NCBI GenBank assembly: GCA_026398435.1
Contig: JAPLSW010000054.1
Span: 1 to 56,578 of the forward strand
DNA length: 56,578 bases
Reading direction: 5' to 3'
Source: Chlamydiota bacterium
GTDB lineage: Bacteria; Chlamydiota; Chlamydiia; Chlamydiales; Rhabdochlamydiaceae
A model generated the notes under the pieces. It was not told where the DNA came from. It was given only the letters and a program-made list of their open reading frames with translations, and did no database searches. The position numbers were made by a program, and so were the translations under genes. Shown one piece after another: positions 31,715 through 40,007 of the stretch (its first letter is position 1; every line of letters begins with the position of its first letter).

Positions 31715-32818
31715 TTAATGCTGATATTCGATAAGTGCTTCAGACTTTTTTGAAGATTTTCCGATCCCTAGATTGATGCTTAGTCCTTTTCCGGCTTTCT
31801 CTCCGAGCTCTGAGGATTCTCTGCAGTAGTGTCCTGAGCTCTTACTAGAAACTAGCCTTTTATAAGCAATCTCTTTTCCCCTTTCTAGGGCTTTTTCTAA
31901 AATGATTAACGCAGAGGTGACCTCTGTTTGGTAGGAGCGTTTTAGAGCGCTAATTTTATCGGAGTAGCCTTTAGCCACTCCGTAGAAAAAAGAGTTTTTA
32001 GCAATAGCCCCTTTTAAATTGTATTCCTTCTTACTCATATCCCAGAGATCTTCTAGTTTGTCTTGGAGGATGTCTGCTACGTATTCTGCAATCTGCACAT
32101 TCATCGCTGTCCCTAGAATTTCCAGATGGGTTCCTTCTTTATTGCGATTGAATACTACACTTACAAAAAAGGTCTCTAGGATTTTGGCAATAGAGCGCAT
32201 TTTGGCTGTTTTTTTCGGTTGCTTAATGAGTCGTTTAAGAAAGACCTTATCTTTGTCATCAGTGTCTATAAAGCGGGATTCTAGGTTGTGCTTTAAAAGA
32301 AGCTGTTGCGATTTGATCATGGCAAGTTCCGCTTCATGCTTGTTACTGCTCGTTGCAAGAGCTAAGAGTTTCTGGATCTTTCTAAAGATATCAGAGTCTT
32401 CAAGAGCCTCTATTTTTTGCTCTTCAGTTAAGGACATGGTAGCATTATAGATCTCTTCACCCCAGCCAACACTTTTGCAAAAATCTTTGAACTCAGGGCC
32501 ATGAGGTAGTGCTACCTGTCCTGATTGAATGAAAGTAAGATAATGTGCGAGTTCATGTCTTATGAGATCGTGTAGTTGCTTTTTGGATGCATACATAAGA
32601 CGCTCATGGATTCCAATTTCTAAAAAATTAGCATCGAAGTATCCAAGCATTGTTCGATCATTATAGATCACCACGGAAATGGGGTAGCTAAATTGCTGGT
32701 TTTTATCAAAAAATCGATCTCTTGTCACCTTGAGCTTTACTTCATGAGAAAGGATGTCTTTTATAGAGTATCTAATTTCTTGGATGAAGAAGTTGATTTT
32801 TTCTGAATAGATAAACAT
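31715..32818 (-). CDS. SprT-like metalloprotease-fold protein with DUF2786 domain
   Basis: A 367-aa protein. The N-terminal part (about 10-130) has the SprT zinc motif HELAHY (about residues 87-92) followed by LPHGPEFKDFCKSVGW with the third histidine, as in SprT/Spartan families that cut DNA-protein crosslinks. The middle (about 140-290) is DUF2786: IFRKIQKLLALA, then HEAELAMIKSQQLLLKHNL. The C-terminal 70 residues are basic and low in complexity. Similar two-domain proteins occur in phages and islands. A DNA-repair role is inferred only. Separate transcription unit on the minus strand. Confidence 0.8.
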   Translation of the reverse strand: MFIYSEKINFFIQEIRYSIKDILSHEVKLKVTRDRFFDKNQQFSYPISVVIYNDRTMLGYFDANFLEIGIHERLMYASKKQLHDLIRHELAHYLTFIQSGQVALPHGPEFKDFCKSVGWGEEIYNATMSLTEEQKIEALEDSDIFRKIQKLLALATSSNKHEAELAMIKSQQLLLKHNLESRFIDTDDKDKVFLKRLIKQPKKTAKMRSIAKILETFFVSVVFNRNKEGTHLEILGTAMNVQIAEYVADILQDKLEDLWDMSKKEYNLKGAIAKNSFFYGVAKGYSDKISALKRSYQTEVTSALIILEKALERGKEIAYKRLVSSKSSGHYCRESSELGEKAGKGLSINLGIGKSSKKSEALIEYQH

Positions 32819-32984
32819 CGGTTAACTCTTTCGGCTATATGGAAAGGGGGACATTGTAAAGGCTTATAAGGTTTATGCAAACAAAATAGTATGGCTTTTT
32901 GTATAAAAACCAGTCTTCACAAAATGGGTTGTTTTAAAGGTTTTTTTGAGTTGAGGCCTATGATTCCCGGCCCGCAAAATAACA

Positions 32985-33027
32985 AAGAGCCAAGAGGTAT
33001 ACTTTAAAAAAGTAGCTCTTGGCTCTT
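32985..33027 (-). terminator. terminator after the MOMP-like porin gene
   Basis: AAGAGCCAAGAG and CTCTTGGCTCTT form a perfect 12-bp stem with a 19-base loop. On the minus strand TTGTTATTTT follows. It lies 24 bases past the porin stop. Confidence 0.8.
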
Positions 33028-33050
33028 AAAAAACATTTTAAAGGAATTTT

Positions 33051-34127
33051 TTAGAAATCAAAACGAAGGGCAGCAGTCAATCCCTGTACGTACAGATTTC
33101 CATTAGGAGAAATACTCTTTGCATAAGATCCGGAATCTATGAAAGTGCGGAACATATTCTGGTCAAAAAAGACTTGAAATCCGTAATCAGCAGAGAGCGT
33201 CATATGAGCCTTTTTACTTGCAAAATAGGTTCCCCAGTTTAAGCCTAGTGCTAGATCCAAATGCGTTCTAACAACATTTACATTTTTCTGATCGAAGAGA
33301 AGGCCAAATCCATTAACAATAACTCCGGAATCTCTGGACTCCTGTTTAAAGGAAAGTTTGGAATATTGCGTGTAGGTGATGTCAGCGGCTCCATTACCAG
33401 TAAGATTGAACCCTTTTCCAAGGAGCCAATCTAGGGCAATACCAAGTCTTGGTCCTATTCCCCAAGAGTGAGCAGACTGGTTTACGTAGGTATTTAGCGT
33501 GGGTGAGCCTGTATTCCTCAAGTAATCGACAGAAGCTTCTTGCCGAATAAAGGGAGCTCTAAGACCTATGAAAGGACGGTAGGTAAGGCATTTTCCTACA
33601 AAGTAGCTTCTTCCAAGTTCTGCATCGATAAAATCCATATGCAGCTCCCAGCTTTCGGAAGCTCCTAAATATTCAGTATTGGTGAAGCTTGCAGCTTGCC
33701 AAGTGGGGAATAGAGTTTCGCGGACATCTGAAACAGGTATGGAGGTGCCTTTATGACTTGTCCCTCTAAACCATGTGTATTCTAGAAACACATCCCAATT
33801 GTCAGGTAGAAAGTTTACTCCCAGTCCAACTTGAAAACCGGGCTGGTAATCAAAATCCATATTAATAAATTTTCCATTTACCAAATAGGCGGGATCTGTG
33901 GCATCGCTTACAACACCGAGTTCCATATTATCCTGACTTGCCTGCCAGTACGTGAAGTTTCCTGTGAAGTAGGTCTGGGCTCTAGTTATCTGCAGATCTA
34001 GTCGGTCAGGAGAATTGTAACCAGCTGGCATTGGAGCTGTTTTATCAGTTGCTTGAGATTTACTGTCGGCAAGCAAGCAAAGGGGAGCTAGCATAAGAAA
34101 GGGAACACTCTTGTTAAAAATGGACAT
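33051..34127 (-). CDS. Legionella-type major outer membrane protein (MOMP-like porin)
   Basis: A 358-aa outer-membrane beta-barrel of the Legionella MOMP family, which is expanded in Simkania and Waddlia. It has a signal peptide (MSIFNKSVPFLMLAPLCLLADS). Near the start comes TGNFTYWQASQDNMELGV, then DFDYQPGFQVGLGVNF and WDVFLEYTWFRG; glycine/aromatic strands alternate throughout, and the chain ends in LRFDF with the terminal phenylalanine needed for barrel insertion. Only two cysteines or fewer are visible, unlike the Cys-rich MOMP of Chlamydia. Its nearest neighbour encodes a secreted GH64-like protein on the same strand. Confidence 0.88.
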   Translation of the reverse strand: MSIFNKSVPFLMLAPLCLLADSKSQATDKTAPMPAGYNSPDRLDLQITRAQTYFTGNFTYWQASQDNMELGVVSDATDPAYLVNGKFINMDFDYQPGFQVGLGVNFLPDNWDVFLEYTWFRGTSHKGTSIPVSDVRETLFPTWQAASFTNTEYLGASESWELHMDFIDAELGRSYFVGKCLTYRPFIGLRAPFIRQEASVDYLRNTGSPTLNTYVNQSAHSWGIGPRLGIALDWLLGKGFNLTGNGAADITYTQYSKLSFKQESRDSGVIVNGFGLLFDQKNVNVVRTHLDLALGLNWGTYFASKKAHMTLSADYGFQVFFDQNMFRTFIDSGSYAKSISPNGNLYVQGLTAALRFDF

Positions 34128-34205
34128 TAGTAACCTCTTTGGGAGTAGATAAAAAATTTAATAAATTCGCTCTCAATCTATTGTGCAAGTGCATTTTTTT
34201 ACACA

Positions 34206-36254
34206 TCAGGGGCTTAAATCAATGGTAAATATAGTTGGCGTGCTGCCTCCGCTACTATTGTTAGTAAAGGTAGTGGAATTAATGATGCTGGTACTAGCAG
34301 CATTGTAGGTCCCTACCGGCTCCAAAAATGTATAGTAAAAATACACGATAAATTGAGAGGTTCCTTGCTGGTTCGTATAGGAAATATAAAGTGGGTTAGA
34401 ACTATTGGAGGTGAGCCCTGCTATAAGCTGACTGGATGTGACAGTTGTCCAAGAGCCGTTTCCTTGTTTATATTGAAGCGATCTACCAGCCGGAAAGGTG
34501 AAGGTCACTGTATAGGTATTTGTATCGATGTAAGGATCGGGAATTGTTGTATCTACAGCTCCGAGGGTAATCCCTAGGTAGGGATTACTCGTGTTGGGTG
34601 TCGTATTTGCGGGAGTGATTGTTCCGCTCATTCCTAAGGAATCATCATCATCATAACCATAGCATAAGCCAATACCGCTTAAGTCTGGATTTGTTCCCGA
34701 TACAGTACTTCGAACAGCTACTGAATGCATAAGGTCTGCATAGAGGTTCATCCAGGGGCCGCCGCTGCCGGTGACGATATATTCCGGAGCATAATAATCG
34801 TTTACGTGAGCTGTTTGCCAAAAGGCGGATGTGACAACCATCGGATCAGCACTTGTCCCTCCTATTGTACCTGGCAAAAGACCTACAGTGAATGCATCTC
34901 CGAATTGAGAACCAAGTGCCGGTCCATCAGCGCCTCCCTGCATAGGCTGCGTGCCGTTATACATTTGGATTGCAGTGATATCTGATTTATTTAGAGTGCA
35001 CGTTGCCCCCGCTCCTGAGAAGACGGTAAAAGTTAGGGTTGTTCCATTAGAAGTTCCAGAATAGATCGCAGATCCTGGGGCTCCTGATGAAGACATATAC
35101 AAAGTGTTGGTTTGATAGTAAGTATAGAGCTGATCGAGAAATGAGGGGTCCGCTCCATAACTTGTACCACTTAGATAGTCGGTCGGGAATACTCCTCCGT
35201 CAATGCCTTGTTTGGGGGAGATGATACGCAAGTCGGTTTCAGTCCCCGTTAGGTCATAGGGATTAGTATAAAAGGGAATCTCGAGTTTTGGCCAAATTTT
35301 TGGAGTCTGTCCTGTTAAATCACCAGTGCTTAGTCCGCTTGTTATGGAGAGTAAAATCTCACTGCGCGTGGTATTTCCTGTAGGGCTTCCACTTATGCCA
35401 CTATAGCCAAATGGAGTCCCAAATCCGGAGGGAAGGGCGTTGGAATTCTGTAGCATGGGGGTAACAGCGCTTGGAGTTGCCGGATTATAGGAGTAGTAAG
35501 CAATAGAAATAGGGAGCCCAAAAGCATCAACTTCTGTGGTATTAACGGAAGCTGTCCAAGGAATTTGTGACGGGGAAGAGGATCCTCCGTGTGGAAAAAA
35601 TGTTGCCTCAATCGACTCAAATAAATTGTAAAAGTTGGGGTCCGGAATAGTACCGGAAGGGGCAGCATAGTAGGTAGGGCCAGAAATTATCCCTCCATCG
35701 GCAGAGGCGAGATACATAGGGGCTCTTATTGTAAAATAGAACCTAGCACCATCTAAATTCGGCACATATACCAGGTAATCATTTACTCCAGTTGAAGATC
35801 TCGGTAGCAAGTTAAGAGGATAAGAGTAATTCGGGGAAAAGGTGGTGGAAGAACCAATTACTGGGCTCATTACACCAAAAGCACCTAATTTAAAAAAGTA
35901 GTTAGCCAGATTGCTCGGGACTTGCTGTCCAGCTAGCGTAACATAGACGTCACTTGCAGGGAGTCCTGTCGTATTAGAAATTACCACGGGCAGATAGTTT
36001 TTTTTGGGAGCCGGGTTAAGTGGATTTTTTGGAGGAGGAGGAGTCGGAGGGCTAGGGGGGAAAGGAGTTGGTCCAGAACCGGGAGTGTTAGCTCCAATGC
36101 AGGGGCTTGTCAAATCAGCGTCATAAAGGTCTTGTTTTTCATCGCAAGTAAACTCGCTTTCAAAGGTCGTAATACGATCCGCGGAAAAGGTGTCATCATT
36201 TGCCTGAACAAATATTGAAGTAAAGCAGGTAAGGGAGAATAACAGTTTTTTCAT
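34206..36254 (-). CDS. secreted GH64-like (beta-1,3-glucanase, thaumatin-fold) protein
   Basis: A 682-aa exported protein. After a signal peptide (KKLLFSLTCFTSIFVQA) and a proline-rich linker (PTPFPPSPPTPPPP, about 62-75), residues from about 88 match glycoside hydrolase family 64. The match rests on FYFTIRAPMYLA, the PDPNFYNLFESIEATFF segment and NTTEVDAFGLPISI, which holds the acidic residues I would align with the family's Glu/Asp pair. The C-terminal 130 residues are Thr/Ser/Asn-rich beta repeats (FTFPAGRSLQYKQGNGSW). GH64 enzymes cut beta-1,3-glucans, found in amoeba, algal and fungal material, so a role toward a protist or arthropod environment is conceivable. Activity is not proven. 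Confidence 0.75.
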   Translation of the reverse strand: MKKLLFSLTCFTSIFVQANDDTFSADRITTFESEFTCDEKQDLYDADLTSPCIGANTPGSGPTPFPPSPPTPPPPKNPLNPAPKKNYLPVVISNTTGLPASDVYVTLAGQQVPSNLANYFFKLGAFGVMSPVIGSSTTFSPNYSYPLNLLPRSSTGVNDYLVYVPNLDGARFYFTIRAPMYLASADGGIISGPTYYAAPSGTIPDPNFYNLFESIEATFFPHGGSSSPSQIPWTASVNTTEVDAFGLPISIAYYSYNPATPSAVTPMLQNSNALPSGFGTPFGYSGISGSPTGNTTRSEILLSITSGLSTGDLTGQTPKIWPKLEIPFYTNPYDLTGTETDLRIISPKQGIDGGVFPTDYLSGTSYGADPSFLDQLYTYYQTNTLYMSSSGAPGSAIYSGTSNGTTLTFTVFSGAGATCTLNKSDITAIQMYNGTQPMQGGADGPALGSQFGDAFTVGLLPGTIGGTSADPMVVTSAFWQTAHVNDYYAPEYIVTGSGGPWMNLYADLMHSVAVRSTVSGTNPDLSGIGLCYGYDDDDSLGMSGTITPANTTPNTSNPYLGITLGAVDTTIPDPYIDTNTYTVTFTFPAGRSLQYKQGNGSWTTVTSSQLIAGLTSNSSNPLYISYTNQQGTSQFIVYFYYTFLEPVGTYNAASTSIINSTTFTNNSSGGSTPTIFTIDLSP

Positions 36255-36404
36255 AAAGAGCCCGTGTTTGAAACGTTGACTAGGTAGTGTGAAATAAAAT
36301 ATTAATACATATTTTTAGCGAAAGATATAAATGTTGGCTACTATTTTTTATTTTGAAGGTAGGAAGAAAAGAGGTGGGTGAAAAAAACTCGGGAGGCAAC
36401 AGAT

Positions 36405-36440
36405 AAGGATCTCTTAGTAACTTGTTACTAAGAGATCCTT
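36405..36440 (-). terminator. 16-bp perfect hairpin after the barrel protein gene
   Basis: AAGGATCTCTTAGTAA and TTACTAAGAGATCCTT pair fully around CTTG, 10 bases beyond the stop codon on the minus strand. No immediate T-run, but position and strength suit a terminator. Confidence 0.7.
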
Positions 36441-36449
36441 GTGTGTTTT

Positions 36450-37574
36450 TTAGAATGCATATCCAAAATTCAGGTCTGCGCCCCAAAAGTTGTAGTCATT
36501 GCTTGGCAAGCCAAGGCTTAACCCAGAGGATGTTTTAGCTGTAGTGTGACCATCTTTCCATTTTTGGTAGAAGGGATTGAAGGTAATCAGGAAGTTTCTT
36601 TTTTTTGTGACAGCAAATGTCATAGGTAGTTCTACATAAAAGTTGGCAAGCTCATAGCTTAAGGACCAGTTATTTCCGCTTTGAGGTGTGATAGATACTG
36701 TGGGAAATACCTGTGGCATCCAAGTGAGCCCAAGGCCCCAAGAAAACCAAGAGCTGCATGCATAGGTAGAAAGAAGACCCACTGGAACGTAAAGCTCGTT
36801 GTATCCAAATCGGAGGGAATCTCCGCTAGAGGGTTTTAAATGGTGTCCCATATGCCGATATCCAAGTCCTGAAAATAAGGTCATCAGCCATTTTTTTTCT
36901 TTAGAGGCAAATGTATAGCCAAGTCTTTCTTGCGTATCTATATAGAGTAAGTATCGCGATCCTGCATTTCCTGTGGATTTGCCTTGGCTCCAAGTGAGTG
37001 TTGCCCCTGCGTATAGGTTGTTTGCTGGTCTATATATATAGGATCCTTGTAGTCCTCCAAGGTTTCCATGAAAAGAGGAATTGCCATCTGGGTTGAGATT
37101 GACATGAGTATAATTTACTCCAGCTTGTAATACAGAAGGAAGCTGGGTGCTTTCTGGGAGTTGTTTCTTTTGAAAAGCCATATCGGAAGAATTATCTGCA
37201 AGTAGCCCGCTATATTTTATTTTCTTGCTAAGACTATCAAAGGCTGAAGTATTGCTATTGATATTCTTTGCTGTATTTTTTTTCTTATTTGTATTTTGCT
37301 CGTTTGCAGGAGTTGCGTAGAGATAGGAATTAGTAAACTCCTTCTGCATCTTGGAGGGGGCCTTTTTTTTATTAGAAATTGCAGACTTATTCTTAGGGTG
37401 TTTTGAAGTTGATGCATCAGAATTATAGGTCATCGATTGAGCTACAAGAGATGTGTTTTTGTTTTTGTCATGAAAATATGAAAAAGATACTACAAAAAAA
37501 GCGGGAATTAAAAATAAGTAATTCCTGTTTATTGTGTTTAATGGTTTTTTGTCTTTTGCTTTTTTATGGCTCAT
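36450..37574 (-). CDS. predicted outer-membrane beta-barrel protein, 374 aa
   Basis: The N-terminus has a basic start and one hydrophobic segment (NYLFLIPAFFVVSFSYF, about 19-35) that can act as an uncleaved or late signal. A Lys/Asn/Ser-rich linker (about 40-135) follows. Residues 145-374 look like a barrel: LQAGVNYTHVNLNPDG, LQGSYIYRPANNLYAGATLT, LMTLFSGLGYRHMGHHL, and a terminal GADLNFGYAF ending in Phe. I cannot assign a family; it resembles an autotransporter-barrel or OmpW-size porin. A start further in is possible. Confidence 0.7.
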   Translation of the reverse strand: MSHKKAKDKKPLNTINRNYLFLIPAFFVVSFSYFHDKNKNTSLVAQSMTYNSDASTSKHPKNKSAISNKKKAPSKMQKEFTNSYLYATPANEQNTNKKKNTAKNINSNTSAFDSLSKKIKYSGLLADNSSDMAFQKKQLPESTQLPSVLQAGVNYTHVNLNPDGNSSFHGNLGGLQGSYIYRPANNLYAGATLTWSQGKSTGNAGSRYLLYIDTQERLGYTFASKEKKWLMTLFSGLGYRHMGHHLKPSSGDSLRFGYNELYVPVGLLSTYACSSWFSWGLGLTWMPQVFPTVSITPQSGNNWSLSYELANFYVELPMTFAVTKKRNFLITFNPFYQKWKDGHTTAKTSSGLSLGLPSNDYNFWGADLNFGYAF

Positions 37575-37911
37575 ATAATTCTCTCGTGTTAATGCTTTAT
37601 CCTTCTTTTAAAAAATAATATTATATTTGTAAACTTATATTATTATAGATTCATTTAGTTGTTGTATAACTCGTTGCGGCTGTTGTGTTTTTGTGAAGTG
37701 TAAGATTTTTTCATTCCTTTCTCATATTTATTTACTTTATTGGCAGCGAAGATCTATTTTGCTTTCGTTAAGGCATCAGCCTAGGGAGTTTTTTGAAAGG
37801 AAGATATTTTCTGATAGCAAGTTAAAAACAAAACCTTCTCGCTTAGATAAGTATTTCTTTTAAAAAATGCCGTATGTGTATAAGAAAACAACAAAGTAAG
37901 GAAGATCAAAC
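37575..37911. other. AT-rich divergent intergenic region upstream of nrdR
   Basis: Between the barrel gene (minus) and nrdR (plus). It holds an AT-rich imperfect palindrome near 37613-37645 and presumably both promoters. No gene or conserved NrdR box was recognised. Confidence 0.4.
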
Positions 37912-38436
37912 ATGCGTTGTCCATTTTGCAATCATGAAGAGTCAAAGGTTACCGATTCTAGAAATGCGACGGAAACTAATGCAGTTCGAAGGCGCAGAGA
38001 GTGCTTGAAATGTTTAAAGAGATTCACAACATTTGAAACGATCGACCTTACTATACAAGTACACAAACGGGATGGTAGGTATGAGGACTTTATTCAGGAC
38101 AAGCTTATTAAAGGGCTTGATTCTGCATGCAGGCATACTAGGATAAGCCATGAACAAGTAAGAGCTCTCGCTTATAAGATCACATCAGATCTTATGGAAC
38201 GGCAGGTTAAAGAGGTCTCTACAAAAGAAATTGGAGCGATCATCATGCAACATCTTCAGGGTCTTGATATGATTGCCTATATTCGCTTTGCTTGTGTATA
38301 TCGAAGATTTAAAGATGTCGATGAGCTAAGGGATGCTCTAAAGACAGCATCGGGAAAAGAAGATTTTGGATCTTATGAAATAGAAAACAAGGGAATTCAA
38401 CATGCCTTTAAAGAAGCAGGACATAGCAAGATTTAA
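37912..38436 (+). CDS. nrdR: NrdR, ribonucleotide reductase repressor
   Basis: ATP/dATP-sensing repressor of ribonucleotide reductase genes. The 174-aa protein has the zinc ribbon MRCPFCNHEESKVTDSR ... ECLKCLKRFTTFE (four cysteines in two pairs) and the ATP-cone (about 47-140; VHKRDGRYEDF, FACVYRRFKD). AAGGAAG precedes the ATG. It begins an operon nrdR-dksA-lspA and overlaps the next gene by 35 bases, the order known from Chlamydia. Confidence 0.97.
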   Translation: MRCPFCNHEESKVTDSRNATETNAVRRRRECLKCLKRFTTFETIDLTIQVHKRDGRYEDFIQDKLIKGLDSACRHTRISHEQVRALAYKITSDLMERQVKEVSTKEIGAIIMQHLQGLDMIAYIRFACVYRRFKDVDELRDALKTASGKEDFGSYEIENKGIQHAFKEAGHSKI

Positions 38437-38767
38437 ACAACGCCTTGAAGATCTTAAGGTTCAGATGACTCATTTAGTGAGAGGGGTCAGTAGTGAAGTA
38501 TCCTCATCTGATGAATCAAAAGGATATTCTCAGCACCAAGCGGATGAAGGTACAGATGACTTTGTTAGAAGCGTCAGCCTCGAGGTTAGTGCTAAAGAAT
38601 TTACTATCATACGTCAGATTGAAAGAGCCCTTGAAAAAATCGACGAAGACACCTATGGAGTCTGTGATATTTCCGGTGAAGAGATCCCTATGGCAAGACT
38701 CGAAGCGGTGCCTTATGCTACCATGACTGTAAAGGTCCAGGAGAAGTTTGAAAAGGGTCTGCTCTAA
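38402..38767 (+). CDS. DksA/TraR-type protein with degenerate zinc finger
   Basis: A 121-aa relative of DksA, which modifies RNA polymerase. The helical N-terminal half is followed by the C4 finger region YGVCDISGEEIPMARLEAVP. Of the four usual zinc cysteines only the first is kept; the others read Ser (DIS), and Thr and Val where the second pair should be (ATMTVKVQE). The fold probably stays because the IPxARLxAxP core is intact. It overlaps nrdR by 35 bases and lspA by one. Confidence 0.9.
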   Translation: MPLKKQDIARFKQRLEDLKVQMTHLVRGVSSEVSSSDESKGYSQHQADEGTDDFVRSVSLEVSAKEFTIIRQIERALEKIDEDTYGVCDISGEEIPMARLEAVPYATMTVKVQEKFEKGLL

Positions 38768-39294
38768 TGAGTTTTAAGAAAGTAAGCTTTCTCATAGCCC
38801 TCTGCTCTTTTCTTTTAATTGCAGATGTTTTGAGTAAAGCTTATGCCTATTATTATCTCCCTCCTCTTGGTTGGTCCTCTTCCATATACCCCTACGGTGG
38901 TATTGGAGTTTTTCAGGGTTTTTTGGGGATAGATTTCTCTCTTAACTATGCCATGAATAAAGGGGCTGCTTGGGGAGTTCTCGCTTCATTTCAGCAGTAT
39001 CTTTTGTATGCAAGGCTTCTTATTATAACTGGTCTATCTACCTATATACTCGTAGTAAAAATGCCGTATTTCAAGAGGTTGTCGCTTTCCCTTATTACCA
39101 TCGGAGCTATCGGCAATGTAATAGATTACTTTGTCTATGGCCATGTCGTGGATATGTTTTATTTTGTATTCTGGGGATATTCTTATCCTGTATTTAACAT
39201 CGCTGATAGCTCGATCTTTTTAGGGGTCTTCTCTTTATTTCTGTACTCTTTTTTGGAAAAAAAAAGTCTAAAACTCGCGCTAAAAAATGAGTGA
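38767..39294 (+). CDS. lspA: lipoprotein signal peptidase (signal peptidase II)
   Basis: Removes signal peptides from prolipoproteins; it would process the lipoproteins encoded at 7203 and 23975. The 175 residues form four membrane helices. Conserved motifs are NYAMNKGAAWGVL (about 59-71), GNVIDYFVYGHVVDMFYF and FNIADSSI, with the two catalytic aspartates in VVD and IAD. Overlaps dksA by one base and the following gene by eight. Confidence 0.96.
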   Translation: MSFKKVSFLIALCSFLLIADVLSKAYAYYYLPPLGWSSSIYPYGGIGVFQGFLGIDFSLNYAMNKGAAWGVLASFQQYLLYARLLIITGLSTYILVVKMPYFKRLSLSLITIGAIGNVIDYFVYGHVVDMFYFVFWGYSYPVFNIADSSIFLGVFSLFLYSFLEKKSLKLALKNE

Positions 39295-39991
39295 GCCCCT
39301 TCTTCGCTTAAGCACTCAGGAAAAAGAGGGGATGTATCATGCCTCCAAATGGCTGAAACATCAGATCCTTATCGATGAAGTCGGAATGAAAGAGCTTTTT
39401 GAATCTATCGGTAAATGCTATATCTGCCATGCAAGTGGTCCCGTGCAATCAGCCAATACATTCATCTCTAAGGAGAAAATTCTTGAAGTATATGCCTCCT
39501 ATATCCAAGCGATTAAACAAGGACAGCCCATCGATGAAAAGGAGCTAAGGCGCTTTTTTTGTAATTATTTAACCTATGATCTTGACTCACTTTATGGGGT
39601 GCCTATATCTCAAGATCGATGTCTTATAAAAGTAGCGCGGCCTGTTGTGCAAATGCAGTTTCATCATTTCTTTCCCTCTACTGTCGATGGAAAGTTTCAT
39701 TCTATGGTTATGACAGAAGATAGTGTCCATTGGGGTGTTCAGTTTTCTTATCCTCAGATTTTTGAAGATCCTAAAACGCATCAGTATTTTAAAATGAATG
39801 AGTCTCCCGATTTTCCCAATACGGCTCTTTTCAAAAATGTGATCCGTTATATACGATCACATACTGTTCCCACCCCTTTTATATTTCAGGGGGTGAGAAC
39901 CAGGGTCCCTTTTCGCCTTGGGAAAAGTTGCTTTAGTTGGATTAATACCCATAAAGAGCTTAAAGAAAAAGGGATCGTCGTAGAGGTGTAA
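39287..39991 (+). CDS. conserved hypothetical protein, 234 aa
   Basis: A soluble protein with no signal peptide or motif I recognise. A CYICHASG segment (about 44-51) could be half of a metal site but no second pair is evident. The C-terminal half has repeated aromatic strands (FHHFFPSTVDGKFHSM, FIFQGVRTRVPFRLG). It overlaps lspA by eight bases and lies 16 bases before cinA, so it belongs to the operon. Probably a Chlamydiales-specific family; function unknown. Confidence 0.8.
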   Translation: MSEPLLRLSTQEKEGMYHASKWLKHQILIDEVGMKELFESIGKCYICHASGPVQSANTFISKEKILEVYASYIQAIKQGQPIDEKELRRFFCNYLTYDLDSLYGVPISQDRCLIKVARPVVQMQFHHFFPSTVDGKFHSMVMTEDSVHWGVQFSYPQIFEDPKTHQYFKMNESPDFPNTALFKNVIRYIRSHTVPTPFIFQGVRTRVPFRLGKSCFSWINTHKELKEKGIVVEV

Positions 39992-40007
39992 CTTTAAGGG
40001 GGGCAAA

